Assembly: GCF_022533585.1 (NCBI RefSeq)
Contig: NZ_CP092827.1
Coordinates: forward strand, 4,318,001-4,382,000
Direction of reading: 5' to 3'
Origin: Pseudomonas sp. LS.1a
GTDB taxonomy: Bacteria > Pseudomonadota > Gammaproteobacteria > Pseudomonadales > Pseudomonadaceae
DNA length: 64,000 nt
The notes under the pieces: generated by a model
Databases searched by the model: none
The model's input: only the letters and a program-made list of their open reading frames with translations
What the model was told of the DNA's origin: nothing
Program-made: the position numbers and the translations under genes
In this document: piece after piece, positions 44,589 to 52,819 of the stretch
Layout of the letters: each line of letters starts with the position of its first letter
How positions within the stretch are numbered: the first letter of the stretch is position 1

Positions 44589-45206
44589 ATGCTCGGCGTC
44601 ACCGACTACGGCGCGTTCGTCATCGCCTTTATCATCGTCCTGGCCATCCCCGGCCCGGGCAACTTCGCCCTGATCACCGCCACGGGCAAGGGCGGGATCA
44701 AGGCCGGCATGGCTGCGACCTGTGGGGTAATCCTGGGTGACCAAGTGCTGCTGTGGCTGGCGGTGGCTGGCGTTGCCACCCTGCTGGCCGCCTACCCTGC
44801 CGCCTTCCATGTGGTGCAGTGGGCCGGTGCCGCGTACCTGGCGTACCTGGGCCTGCGCATGCTGCTGAGCAAACCCGGTGGCGCGCCGCGGGCCAGCCGC
44901 ATGGACAACGGCCAGTACCTGCGCCAGACCATGATGATCACCCTGCTCAACCCCAAGGCGATCATGTTCTACATGGCGTTCTTCCCGCTGTTCGTCGACC
45001 CGGTGAAACACCAGGGGCTGGTGACCTTCGGCTTCCTCGCGGCGACGGTGGCGGTGGTGACCTTCCTGTACGGGTTGATTGCGGTGGTACTGACGCACCA
45101 GTTGGCCGAACGCATGCGCGCCAATCCGCGGATATCCAATATGTTCGAGCGGTTGGCGGGGGCTTGCCTGGTGGGGTTTGGCATCAAGCTGGCGGCGATG
45201 CGCTGA
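44589..45206 (+). CDS. LysE/RhtB-family amino acid exporter
   Basis: A 205-residue inner-membrane exporter with about six hydrophobic segments. The N-terminal IPGPGNFALITATGKGGIKAG is the LysE/RhtB signature, and LLNPKAIMFYMAFFPLFVDP the second conserved region. AGGAG precedes the ATG at 44589. No regulator is adjacent. Substrate unknown (homoserine lactone, threonine, lysine and others are exported by relatives). Confidence 0.88.
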   Translation: MLGVTDYGAFVIAFIIVLAIPGPGNFALITATGKGGIKAGMAATCGVILGDQVLLWLAVAGVATLLAAYPAAFHVVQWAGAAYLAYLGLRMLLSKPGGAPRASRMDNGQYLRQTMMITLLNPKAIMFYMAFFPLFVDPVKHQGLVTFGFLAATVAVVTFLYGLIAVVLTHQLAERMRANPRISNMFERLAGACLVGFGIKLAAMR

Positions 45207-45423
45207 GGGCCCTGGGGGGCGCTTTGCGCTCCCGGTCCTACAGTTGAAACTCAGAATAATCCCCTTCCTTGTAGGCCATTTCCCAAACATACTGCCAACC
45301 CGCTCAAACTGTTGCGACGGATTGGGTCGCGCTCTAGTCTCGGTTTGTCGTTGCAAAATCAACGACCGGCTTTGACAGGCCGACTACTCAAGTTTCCGTT
45401 GCAGCGCGTTATGGCAGCTGTGC

Positions 45424-45491
45424 ATGGGGCACATTCGTGTGCGCCGGGTCTTGGGTAACCGGTCTGTCAACCCATGTATAGCTGCCCCCAT
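45424..45491 (+). promoter_or_regulatory. Possible structured leader before two small DUF genes
   Basis: In the 333-bp gap 45207-45539 no gene is seen, but complementary segments suggest a branched RNA: ATGGG (45424-45428) with CCCAT (45487-45491) as the closing stem, GCACA-TTCG-TGTGC (45429-45442) and TGGGT/ACCCA (45452-45474) inside. TGTCAA and TTGACA repeats also occur. The region ends 48 nt before the next ATG. Pairing was done by eye. Confidence 0.35.
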
Positions 45492-45539
45492 TCGTTTGAC
45501 AGCGTTGCCAGGCGGCTCCACTTACCCAAGGAGCTTTAC

Positions 45540-45803
45540 ATGCGCAAGATGGTCCCCGATCCACCCCACTCCCTCGATTCCACCCAGGCTCTGCAAGACA
45601 CCCTGGTCCAGTCCTCAGAGTACGTACTCTGCGCCCTGTTCGTGGCCCGCCAATCCGTGCAACTCAAACCCACGGCCCCAAGTTCGATCGTGATGCAGGC
45701 TGTGATCCATGAAATGGAAGCAGTACAGGGCCTGGTCGAGTCGGCATTGATGCAATTGCAGATGCAGGCCCATTTACCGGTTGAGCCGCGCACCTTGCAC
45801 TAA
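45540..45803 (+). CDS. Small DUF6124-like protein
   Basis: An 87-residue protein, MRKMVPDPPHSLDS at the N-terminus then mostly helical (LQDTLVQSSEYVLCALFVAR, MEAVQGLVESALMQLQMQ). The VPDPP start and helical body recall Pseudomonas DUF6124/DUF3077 proteins, which often occur as neighbours. AAGGAG stands 8 nt before the ATG. Function unknown; perhaps a four-helix ligand- or protein-binding module. Confidence 0.6.
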   Translation: MRKMVPDPPHSLDSTQALQDTLVQSSEYVLCALFVARQSVQLKPTAPSSIVMQAVIHEMEAVQGLVESALMQLQMQAHLPVEPRTLH

Positions 45804-45806
45804 GCA

Positions 45807-45914
45807 GGTCTGGCCTCTTCGCGGGTAAACCCGCTCCCACAGGGGTAATCATTGCCCTCAAGTACTGCGCCGTACCTGTGGGAGCGGGTTCACCCGCGAA
45901 GAGGCCTGTACAGA
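45807..45914. repeat. REP pair between two small co-oriented genes
   Basis: Arms CTCTTCGCGGGTAAACCCGC and CGGGTTCACCCGCGAAGAGG between the DUF6124-like and DUF3077 genes. The start of the next gene is 27 nt further on. Confidence 0.87.
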
Positions 45915-45941
45915 CACCCAAAATCCCAGGGAGATTCACCA

Positions 45942-46214
45942 ATGCCCACCGACGACACAAAGCAACCCACCACAGTCGGCAAGACCTGCTTCTACCAAGG
46001 CGAAAACAACACCCACCCGCTGTTTCGCATCGAACCCGGCATCCCCTGCCAGGACGCCCGCGAACAGGCATCGGAACTGATGGGCTACGTCCGCGACCTG
46101 ATCATCACCGGTTTGATGGATGGCGACCAGAAACTGATCTGGGCCTCGCATTACCTGAGTGCGATGGCAAAGGCGCTGCTGGATGATGCTGAATTGGGGA
46201 TGATGAAAAAATAA
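45942..46214 (+). CDS. DUF3077 small protein
   Basis: A 90-residue protein with a DUF3077-like core: LFRIEPGIPCQDAREQASEL followed by a helix MGYVRDLIITGLMDGD and WASHYLSAMAKALLDDAE. The V/E-PG-x-PCxxA start of the domain is typical. GGGAG lies upstream of the ATG at 45942. No known function; such genes are plentiful in Pseudomonas. Confidence 0.75.
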   Translation: MPTDDTKQPTTVGKTCFYQGENNTHPLFRIEPGIPCQDAREQASELMGYVRDLIITGLMDGDQKLIWASHYLSAMAKALLDDAELGMMKK

Positions 46215-46222
46215 GGCACAAC

Positions 46223-46257
46223 GAAAAAGCCCCTGGAAACTTTCGTTCCCAGGGGCT
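46223..46257 (-). terminator. Rho-independent terminator of tRNA-Ser
   Basis: GCCCCTGG and CCAGGGGC form an 8-bp stem (46229-46257) around a 13-nt loop; bases 46223-46228 give a T-run on the minus strand. It follows the tRNA 3' end by 11 nt and may also end the convergent DUF3077 transcript. Confidence 0.85.
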
Positions 46258-46267
46258 TCATCTTGTA

Positions 46268-46357
46268 TGGCGGAGAGATAGGGATTTGAACCCTAGGTAC
46301 TGTTGCCAGTACAACGGATTTCGAATCCGTCCCGTTCGACCACTCCGGCATCTCTCC
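46268..46357 (-). tRNA. tRNA-Ser (anticodon CGA)
   Basis: 90-nt tRNA with encoded CCA. 5' end GGAGAGATGCCGGAGTGG, anticodon arm ACGGA-TTCGAAA-TCCGT (anticodon CGA, reads UCG), long variable arm as in serine tRNAs, T arm GGGTTCGAATCCC and acceptor CTCTCCGCCA. Confidence 0.96.
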
Positions 46358-46367
46358 AATGCCGCGC

Positions 46368-46396
46368 ATCATACCAGCGTTCTTTTAAAACGCAAA
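46368..46396 (-). promoter_or_regulatory. Promoter of tRNA-Ser
   Basis: On the minus strand TATGAT (46368-46373) lies 10 nt before the tRNA, followed by a GC-rich GCGCGG discriminator of the kind seen in growth-controlled promoters. Seventeen nt upstream is TTTGCG, preceded by A/T tracts that could act as an UP element. Confidence 0.6.
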
Positions 46397-46441
46397 CCTT
46401 TTTTTCAAAAAAATCGCGTGGTATCAGGCGCTTGCGTGAAC

Positions 46442-46460
46442 GTGCCGCTTACAGCGGCAC
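46442..46460 (-). terminator. GC hairpin spanning the purC stop codon
   Basis: GTGCCGC (46442-46448) and GCGGCAC (46454-46460) form a perfect 7-bp stem whose 5-nt loop contains the purC TAA. A T-rich run follows only about 30 nt later, so it may act as a stability or pausing element more than a classic terminator. Confidence 0.4.
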
Positions 46461-47159
46461 GCCCAGGCGCTTGGCAACTTCTTCGTAGGCTTCGATCACG
46501 TCGCCCAGACCCTGGCGGAAGCGGTCCTTGTCCATCTTCTTGCGGGTCTCTTTGTCCCACAGGCGGCAGCCGTCCGGGCTGAACTCGTCGCCCAGCACGA
46601 TCTGGCCGTGGAATACGCCGAATTCCAGCTTGAAGTCGACCAGCAGCAGGCCGGCGTCATCGAACAGCTTGCTCAGCACTTCGTTGACCTTCAGCGACAG
46701 CTTTTTCATTTCGGCCAGCTGCTCGGCGGTGCCCCAGCCGAACGCGACAACGTGGGATTCGTTGATGAAGGGGTCGCCCTTCTCGTCGTTCTTCAGGAAC
46801 AGCTCGAAGGTGGACGGCTCCAGCTTGATGCCCTCCTCCACGCCCAGGCGCTTGACCAGGCTGCCGGCGGCGTAGTTGCGCACCACGCACTCGACCGGGA
46901 TCATGTCCAGCTTCTTCACCAGGCACTCGTTGTCGCCCAGCAGCTTGTCGAACTGGGTCGGCACGCCGGCTTCTTCCAGTTTCTGCATGATGAAGGCGTT
47001 GAACTTGTTGTTCACCATGCCTTTGCGGTCGAGCTGTTCGATACGCTTGCCGTCGAACGCCGAGGTGTCGTTACGGAACAGCAGGATCAAGCGGTCGGCG
47101 TCGTCGGTCTTGTAAACCGATTTGGCCTTGCCGCGGTAAAGTTCGTCGCGTTTTTCCAT
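46449..47159 (-). CDS. purC: SAICAR synthase (phosphoribosylaminoimidazole-succinocarboxamide synthase)
   Basis: A 236-residue purine-synthesis enzyme joining CAIR and aspartate with [16 protein letters not shown] (phosphate loop), [32 protein letters not shown] and LVDFKLEFG are PurC motifs. It is last in the dapA-bamC-MBL-purC series, 30 nt behind the MBL gene. Confidence 0.95.
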   Translation of the reverse strand: MEKRDELYRGKAKSVYKTDDADRLILLFRNDTSAFDGKRIEQLDRKGMVNNKFNAFIMQKLEEAGVPTQFDKLLGDNECLVKKLDMIPVECVVRNYAAGSLVKRLGVEEGIKLEPSTFELFLKNDEKGDPFINESHVVAFGWGTAEQLAEMKKLSLKVNEVLSKLFDDAGLLLVDFKLEFGVFHGQIVLGDEFSPDGCRLWDKETRKKMDKDRFRQGLGDVIEAYEEVAKRLGVPL

Positions 47160-47189
47160 GATTGGGCTCCGCTTGCTTGAGGTGTTGGG

Positions 47190-47948
47190 CTAGGCGATTT
47201 CGCGCCAGTCGAGCCCGTGTTCCTGATTCGCCACCTGGAGCCAGTCCGGGTCGCACCCAAGGGTGTCGACGAAGCACTGGCGAGCCAAGTGTGGCAGGTT
47301 GTTCTTGCTGCTGAGGTGGGCCAGCACCAGGTGCTGCAGGTTGTGCCAGCCCAACTCATGCACCAGGCGCGCGGCCTGGTGATTGTTCAAATGCCCTTGC
47401 ATGCCACCCACCCGCTGCTTCAGGAAGGCCGGGTAGTGACCGCGTGCCAGCAGGTCGCGGCAGTGGTTGGCCTCGATCAGCAGTGCATCCAGGCCCTGGT
47501 AACGCTCCAGCAGCAGCGCGTCGTACGAACCCAGGTCGGTCAGCATGCCGAAGCGCCGCTGGCCGTCACTGACCACGTACTGCAGCGGCTCGTAGGCGTC
47601 GTGCTCGACCCGCGCCGCGGTCACTTCCAGGCTGCCGATACGCAGGCTGTCGCCACAAGCGAGAAAACCGGCCACCTCCACCGGCTTGCGCATGCCGCGC
47701 AAGGTCCCTTGGCTGAGGTAGACCGGTACATTGTAGCGCCGTGACAGCAAGCCGACCCCATGCACGTGGTCGGCATGTTCGTGGGTGACCAGTACCGCAC
47801 TGAGCTGGGCCGCCGACACCCCGAGCAGCGCCAGGCGCCGCTCGGTCTCGCGCAGGGAAAACCCGCAATCGACCAGGATGAACGTGTCACCACTGGCGAT
47901 CAGCGTGCCGTTTCCCTGGCTGCCGCTTCCGAGTACCGCGAAGCGCAC
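47190..47948 (-). CDS. YycJ-like metallo-beta-lactamase-fold hydrolase
   Basis: A 252-residue MBL-fold protein. LGSGSQGNGTLIASG starts the fold. THEHADHVHG is the zinc-binding HxHxDH motif, and EANHCRDLL and the later H-containing AHLSSKNNLP supply other ligands. It starts with GTG at 47948, one base from the bamC stop, so translation is likely coupled. Related YycJ/WalJ proteins may be exonucleases; the role here is unproven. Confidence 0.85.
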   Translation of the reverse strand: MRFAVLGSGSQGNGTLIASGDTFILVDCGFSLRETERRLALLGVSAAQLSAVLVTHEHADHVHGVGLLSRRYNVPVYLSQGTLRGMRKPVEVAGFLACGDSLRIGSLEVTAARVEHDAYEPLQYVVSDGQRRFGMLTDLGSYDALLLERYQGLDALLIEANHCRDLLARGHYPAFLKQRVGGMQGHLNNHQAARLVHELGWHNLQHLVLAHLSSKNNLPHLARQCFVDTLGCDPDWLQVANQEHGLDWREIA

Positions 47949-49070
47949 TTAGCCCAGGTGGTCCTGAATGGCGCTCAGCACGCGGCGGGCGACATCGGCC
48001 GGAGCCACGGTGTTGATGTTCTTCTCGACCGTGACCTGCACGCTCTCACCCACCTTGCTCAGGCGAACCTGGTAGCGCTCGGCACGGGCTTCACGCTCTT
48101 CCTTGGTCGGCTCGCTGCCGAACATGCGGCCAAAGAAGCCAGGCTGGTTCTGCTTGTCGTCAGGCTTTTCCGACAGGTTGATGTAGTACAGGCCCAGGCT
48201 GCGGTTGATGTCCTCGACACGCCACTCGCCACCCTGCTCCAGGGCACGGCCCACGCTGGACCAGGCGCGGTCCAGGTCGGCGCCCAGGTACAGCACCGGG
48301 TTGCCGCTGCCGTCTTCGCTCAGGCTCACGCGGCTTGGCGCGTCGAAATCGCGCGCGGCCAGCAGCGACACCGAACCGCCCTTCTCGGCGCTGCGGTTCA
48401 TGCTGGCAAGCATTTCGTCGACCAGCAGGGCATCGGCACCGGTGTTGCTGGAGGTGGACGGGAAATCGGGCTCGGCAGTGCTGCCGGCCGGGCGCTCGAC
48501 GCTGACCACATACACCTCGGAGGTGTTGCGCTGCACGCCAGGCTCCATGCGCACACGCACGCGCACTTCGCTGTCAGCGCTGCTGGCAGTGCTGGCCAGA
48601 CGCTGGCCGAGCGATGCCGACAGTTCGTCGAAACGCTGCCAGGTCGTGTTGAATTCGCCGGTCTGCGGGCGCTCTTCGGCGATGCGGAAGCCGTTGTCCT
48701 CGAAGAACTGGCGGGCCACCGGCCATACTTCGGCCGGCGAATGCTGGGCCAGCACCCAACGGCTGCTGCCGCTGCGCTGCAGGCTGTAGTCGGTAATCTG
48801 GGCGGCGCCACCGGTCATCGGTTGCGGGCGCGGCACCTCGAACTCGCCGGTGGCGCTGTCGTCGGCGACGTTACGCGGGATCGGCAGCAGCGGGTCAAGG
48901 CGCTTGACGTTGCTGGCGTCCGGCGGCAGTTGCATAGGCGCGGTCGGGCGCGCCTGCAGGTAATCGCTGCCGCGGTCGCGGAAATAGCCATCCTCGCCCC
49001 ACAGCCAGCCACACCCGCTGGTGCTGGAGATGATCAGGGCAAGGGCGGAAAGACCAGCCAGTCGCTTCAT
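47949..49070 (-). CDS. bamC: Outer membrane assembly lipoprotein BamC
   Basis: A 373-residue lipoprotein of the BAM complex that folds outer-membrane proteins. The signal ends in STSGC (C20 lipidated). An unstructured N-terminal region binding BamD and two helix-grip domains are expected. GGAAG precedes the ATG at 49070. Position directly behind dapA is the usual gammaproteobacterial order (dapA-nlpB). Confidence 0.88.
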   Translation of the reverse strand: MKRLAGLSALALIISSTSGCGWLWGEDGYFRDRGSDYLQARPTAPMQLPPDASNVKRLDPLLPIPRNVADDSATGEFEVPRPQPMTGGAAQITDYSLQRSGSSRWVLAQHSPAEVWPVARQFFEDNGFRIAEERPQTGEFNTTWQRFDELSASLGQRLASTASSADSEVRVRVRMEPGVQRNTSEVYVVSVERPAGSTAEPDFPSTSSNTGADALLVDEMLASMNRSAEKGGSVSLLAARDFDAPSRVSLSEDGSGNPVLYLGADLDRAWSSVGRALEQGGEWRVEDINRSLGLYYINLSEKPDDKQNQPGFFGRMFGSEPTKEEREARAERYQVRLSKVGESVQVTVEKNINTVAPADVARRVLSAIQDHLG

Positions 49071-49085
49071 GCGGTGTACTTCCTC

Positions 49086-49973
49086 TTAAACCAGTACGCC
49101 GGACTGGCGCAAGGCAGTACGGACTTTTTCGTGGCAGCCTTCGCTCAACCAGGTCAGCGGCAGGCGAATGCCTTTGTGCATCAGGCCCATTTCGACGAGT
49201 GCCCATTTCACCGGGATCGGGTTGGACTCGCAGAACAGGTCTTTGTGCAGCGGCATGAGTTTTTCGTTGATTGCGCGGGCCTTCTCGGCATTGCCCTCAA
49301 GGGCGGCCTCGCACAGGTCGGCCATTTCGCGCGGGGCGACGTTGGCGGTGACGGAAATGTTGCCCTTGCCGCCCATCAGGATCAGCTCGACGGCGGTCGG
49401 GTCGTCGCCGGACAGGACGATGAAGTCGCTATCGACGCCATCGAGGATCGCCTTGGCGCGTACCAGGTCGCCGGTGGCTTCCTTGATACCGATGATGTTC
49501 TTGACCTTCGACAGGCGGATCACGGTATCGGCCTGCATGTCGCAGGAGGTGCGGCCGGGTACGTTGTAGAGGATCTGCGGGATGTCGACGGCTTCGGCAA
49601 TGTGCTTGAAGTGCTGGTACAGGCCTTCTTGCGTCGGCTTGTTGTAGTACGGCACTACCAGCAGGCAGGCGTCGGCACCGGCGCTCTTGGCGTTCTGGGT
49701 CAGGTGCACGGCTTCGGCAGTGGAGTTGGCACCGGTACCGGCGATGACCGGGATGCGGCGGGTGCTGCGCTTGACGCGCTCGACCACGTGCTTGATGACC
49801 AGGATATGTTCTTCGACATCCAGCGTGGCGGACTCACCGGTGGTGCCGACAGCGACGATCGCATGGGTGCCGTTTTCCAGGTGGAAGTCTACAAGTTTGT
49901 CGAGGCTGTCCCAGTCAAGACGCCCTTGTGCATCCATGGGAGTGACCAATGCCACCATACTGCCCGCAATCAT
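49086..49973 (-). CDS. dapA: 4-Hydroxy-tetrahydrodipicolinate synthase
   Basis: A 295-residue class I aldolase condensing pyruvate and aspartate semialdehyde in the lysine/diaminopimelate pathway. VGTTGES holds the Thr pair, [14 protein letters not shown] the catalytic Tyr and [11 protein letters not shown] the Schiff-base Lys. Start [13 protein letters not shown] at 49973. First gene of the bamC-purC operon. Confidence 0.94.
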   Translation of the reverse strand: MIAGSMVALVTPMDAQGRLDWDSLDKLVDFHLENGTHAIVAVGTTGESATLDVEEHILVIKHVVERVKRSTRRIPVIAGTGANSTAEAVHLTQNAKSAGADACLLVVPYYNKPTQEGLYQHFKHIAEAVDIPQILYNVPGRTSCDMQADTVIRLSKVKNIIGIKEATGDLVRAKAILDGVDSDFIVLSGDDPTAVELILMGGKGNISVTANVAPREMADLCEAALEGNAEKARAINEKLMPLHKDLFCESNPIPVKWALVEMGLMHKGIRLPLTWLSEGCHEKVRTALRQSGVLV

Positions 49974-50232
49974 GTAACTGCTCCTGCCGGAAAAAGAGAG
50001 CGGTAATGGTACTGGGGGCATCGGCCTTGCACAAGCGAAGCAGGCGGGTGGAGCATTCCCCTCGGCGCCTTATTTCGCTACCCTTGCTGCTTTGATCGGT
50101 GCAGCGCGGCCCGCCGGGCCGTCGACCTTGCTCCCCGCCAGCGTCCACGACCTCGCATGCGAGCCCCGGGCCCTGCCGACTGGAGGCTTTCGCCCGTCCT
50201 GTGCCGACCGCTCATCGCTTTAGGAATGCTGC

Positions 50233-50793
50233 ATGTCCACCCCCACCGTCCGCGAACAATTCCTTGTCATCAGCGCCTTGGGCCCCAACCCCATGGAGCT
50301 GGCCAACGTCCTCAGCCGCGCTGCCTTCGAAAACCGCTGCGCGGTGGTCACCTCGCGCCTGAGCCGCCACGGCGAGACCAGCGCCCTGGTACTGCAGGTG
50401 GGCGGCAGCTGGGACGCCCTGGCGCGCCTCGAAGCCATGCTGCCGGGCCTGGGCAAGAAACACGGCCTGACCCTGGACGTGGTGCGCAGCGCCGACCAGG
50501 AAGTGCGCCCGCAGGCCCTGCCCTACGTGGCCTACGTCAGCGCCGCCTACCGCCCGGACATCATCAACGAGCTGTGCCAGTTCTTCCTCGACCACCGCGT
50601 CGAGCTGGAAGCCATGACCTGCGACACCTACCTGGCGCCGCAGACCGGCAGCAGCATGCTCAACGCCCAGTTCACCGTGATTCTGCCGGCCGGCACCCAG
50701 ATCAGCTGGCTGCGTGACCAGTTCCTGGACTTTGCCGATGCCCTGAACCTCGATGCGCTGATCGAGCCATGGCGTCCACAGAACCCAATGTAA
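50233..50793 (+). CDS. gcvR: GcvR-type ACT-domain regulator
   Basis: A 186-residue protein with two ACT domains (about 10-85, LVISALGPNPMELANVLSRA; about 95-175, YVSAAYRPDIINELCQFFLD). It is similar to the glycine cleavage system repressor GcvR, which binds glycine and an activator protein instead of DNA. Divergent from dapA. It sits 11 nt before bcp, an arrangement conserved in many proteobacteria. Confidence 0.87.
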   Translation: MSTPTVREQFLVISALGPNPMELANVLSRAAFENRCAVVTSRLSRHGETSALVLQVGGSWDALARLEAMLPGLGKKHGLTLDVVRSADQEVRPQALPYVAYVSAAYRPDIINELCQFFLDHRVELEAMTCDTYLAPQTGSSMLNAQFTVILPAGTQISWLRDQFLDFADALNLDALIEPWRPQNPM

Positions 50794-50804
50794 GGAAACC
50801 GACC

Positions 50805-51278
50805 ATGGCTGTAGCACTCGACCAACCCGTTGCCGACTTCCAGGCCCTGGCCACCAGCGGGCAAACCGTCAGCCTGGCCGAGCTCAAGGGCCAGCAAGTG
50901 GTGGTGTACTTCTACCCGAAGGACAGCACCCCGGGCTGCACCACCGAGGGCCAGGGTTTCCGTGACCAGCATGATGCCTTTGCCGCGGCCAACACCGTGG
51001 TGTTCGGCGTGTCGCGCGATGGCATCAAGTCGCACGAGAACTTCAAGGCCAAGCAAGGCTTCCCGTTCGAGCTGATCAGCGACAAGGACGAAGCCCTGTG
51101 CCAGCTGTTCGACGTGATCAAGCTGAAGAAGCTGTATGGCAAGGAATACATGGGCGTTGACCGCAGCACCTTCCTGATCGACAAGGACGGTGTGCTGCGC
51201 CAGGAATGGCGCGGGGTGAAGGTGCCCGGGCATGTGGATGCAGTACTGGCTGCTGCCCAGGCCCTGAACAAGGCTTGA
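50805..51278 (+). CDS. bcp: Thioredoxin-dependent thiol peroxidase (Bcp/PrxQ)
   Basis: A 157-residue peroxiredoxin. The peroxidatic cysteine is C45 in DSTPGCTTEGQGFRD. The resolving cysteine found five residues later in E. coli Bcp is replaced by Q50; the only other cysteine is C99. It therefore works either as a 1-Cys enzyme or with an atypical partner. AAGGAAA precedes the ATG at 50805; co-transcribed with gcvR. Confidence 0.92.
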   Translation: MAVALDQPVADFQALATSGQTVSLAELKGQQVVVYFYPKDSTPGCTTEGQGFRDQHDAFAAANTVVFGVSRDGIKSHENFKAKQGFPFELISDKDEALCQLFDVIKLKKLYGKEYMGVDRSTFLIDKDGVLRQEWRGVKVPGHVDAVLAAAQALNKA

Positions 51279-51285
51279 GATCGTT

Positions 51286-51360
51286 GGGGGCGCTTTGCGC
51301 CCCTTTCGCGACACAAGGCCGCTCCCACAAGGTCCGCGAATGGGCCGCAAAGCGGCCCCA
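51286..51360. repeat. GACACAAGGCC-type REP, single arm with two hairpins
   Basis: GGGGGCGCTTTGCGCCCC, then CGCGACACAAGGCCGCTCCC, then GGGCCGCAAAGCGGCCC; the inverted second arm is missing. It lies between the convergent bcp and AI-2E-permease genes and may terminate both. Confidence 0.72.
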
Positions 51361-51367
51361 TTTGCAT

Positions 51368-52438
51368 TCAGAGCATCGGCGAAACGCTAGGCTCCTGCCG
51401 CGGCCAGGCATCCAGCACGGCCTTGATCAGCGTCGCCAGCGGGATGGCGAAGAAGATCCCCCAGAACCCCCACAACCCGCCAAACAGCAGCACTGCGCAA
51501 ATGATCGCCACCGGGTGCAGGCTCACCGCCTCGGAGAACAGCAGCGGCACCAGCACGTTGCCGTCCAGCGCCTGGATGATCGCGTACACCGTCATCAGGT
51601 AGATGAACTGGTCACCCCAGCCCCACTGGAACAGTGCGATCAGCGTCACCGGCACGGTCACCACCACCGCGCCCACGTAAGGCACCACCACCGACAGCCC
51701 CACCAGCAGCGCCAGCAACGCGGCGTAGTTGAGCCCCAGGCTGATGAAGGCGATGTAGGTGGCAATGCCGCAGATCAGGATCTCGATGCCCTTGCCGCGG
51801 ATGTAGTTGGCGATCTGCCGGTTCATCTCGCTGCCCACGCGGTTCAGCAGGCTGCGCTGGCGTGGCAGGTAGCCGCTGACCCAACGGCCGATCAGTTCAC
51901 GGTCCTTGAGAAAGAAAAACACCAGGATCGGCACCAGCACCAGGTAGATCATGGCATTGACCAGCAACGGCAGGCTCGACAGCGAGAAGGTCAGTGCCCA
52001 CTGGCCGAACTTTCCGATTTCCCCGCGCACCGACTCGATGGCATGCAGCACCTGTTCGTCCGACACCAGGTGCGGGTAACGCTCGGGCAACAGCAACAGC
52101 AGCGACTGCCACTTGCCGAGCATGCCCGGCAGTTCGTTGAACAGGGTGATCAACTGGTGCCACAGTAGCGGCACCAGCACCAGCATGAACACAGCCAGCG
52201 CGCCCATGAACAGGGCGAACACCAGCATCACCGCCAGCCGGGTCGGTACCCGCACGCGCTCCAGGGCATTGACCAGCCCCTGCATCAGAAACGCCAGCAC
52301 CATGCCCGCCAACACCGGTGCAAGCATGCCACCCAGGGTGAGTACCGCGGTAAAAGCCAGGAACAACAGGACCGCCAGCACCACCGCTTCCTCATCGGAG
52401 AAGTAGCGCTGCATCCAGTCGCGAAGCACTTTGAACAT
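51368..52438 (-). CDS. AI-2E family transporter (PerM-like)
   Basis: A 356-residue membrane protein of the AI-2 exporter/PerM family with about 7-8 hydrophobic segments and the GIFFAIPLATLIKAVLDAWP end typical of it. The C-terminal segment GLSVVVPYVGAVVVTVPVTL is the family core. Substrate unknown; relatives are linked to AI-2 or Na+/H+ transport. It is followed 20 nt upstream by the TusA-like gene and likely co-transcribed. Confidence 0.85.
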   Translation of the reverse strand: MFKVLRDWMQRYFSDEEAVVLAVLLFLAFTAVLTLGGMLAPVLAGMVLAFLMQGLVNALERVRVPTRLAVMLVFALFMGALAVFMLVLVPLLWHQLITLFNELPGMLGKWQSLLLLLPERYPHLVSDEQVLHAIESVRGEIGKFGQWALTFSLSSLPLLVNAMIYLVLVPILVFFFLKDRELIGRWVSGYLPRQRSLLNRVGSEMNRQIANYIRGKGIEILICGIATYIAFISLGLNYAALLALLVGLSVVVPYVGAVVVTVPVTLIALFQWGWGDQFIYLMTVYAIIQALDGNVLVPLLFSEAVSLHPVAIICAVLLFGGLWGFWGIFFAIPLATLIKAVLDAWPRQEPSVSPML

Positions 52439-52457
52439 TGACGATCCTTGGAAAGAC

Positions 52458-52697
52458 TCAGGCCTTGCGCAGCCAGTAAGTGTAGGTACCGGCCTCGGCC
52501 GTTTCCCGCAGCAGGGTATGACCTGCCAACTGGGCGAAAGTGCGGAAGTCGCGTTGTGAGCCGGCGTCGGTGGCGATGACCTTGAGCACCGCGCCGCTGG
52601 CCAGGCGGTTGAGCTCCATCTTGGCCTTCAGCAGCGGCAAAGGGCAATTCAGCCCGCTGGCGTCCAGCTCGGCGTCACAGGTCAGGGTGTCACTCAT
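52458..52697 (-). CDS. TusA-family sulfurtransferase-like protein
   Basis: A 79-residue TusA-fold protein with the active-site signature GLNCPLPLLKAKMELN (C18 in CPLP). TusA family members carry persulfide sulfur to tRNA thiolation or cofactor synthesis. The start at 52697 is preferred over an ATG seven codons upstream. Whether it is the true TusA or a YedF-like paralogue cannot be decided here. Confidence 0.85.
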   Translation of the reverse strand: MSDTLTCDAELDASGLNCPLPLLKAKMELNRLASGAVLKVIATDAGSQRDFRTFAQLAGHTLLRETAEAGTYTYWLRKA

Positions 52698-52819
52698 CGT
52701 GGGGCTCTCCAAAGGCATTGCCAGGCTGTATCTGGATTTGGCCGGCTAGGATAGCGCCACTGGTCGCCAACGTGTGAGCCCGCTACAGTAGGTATCTTTG
52801 ACCGACGCGAGCTTCATGC

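Noticed and set aside
47760..50006. 748-codon open frame opposite to MBL, bamC and dapA
   Set aside because: It runs across three well-supported genes and two intergenic joints; low-complexity composition typical of antisense frames in GC-rich DNA.
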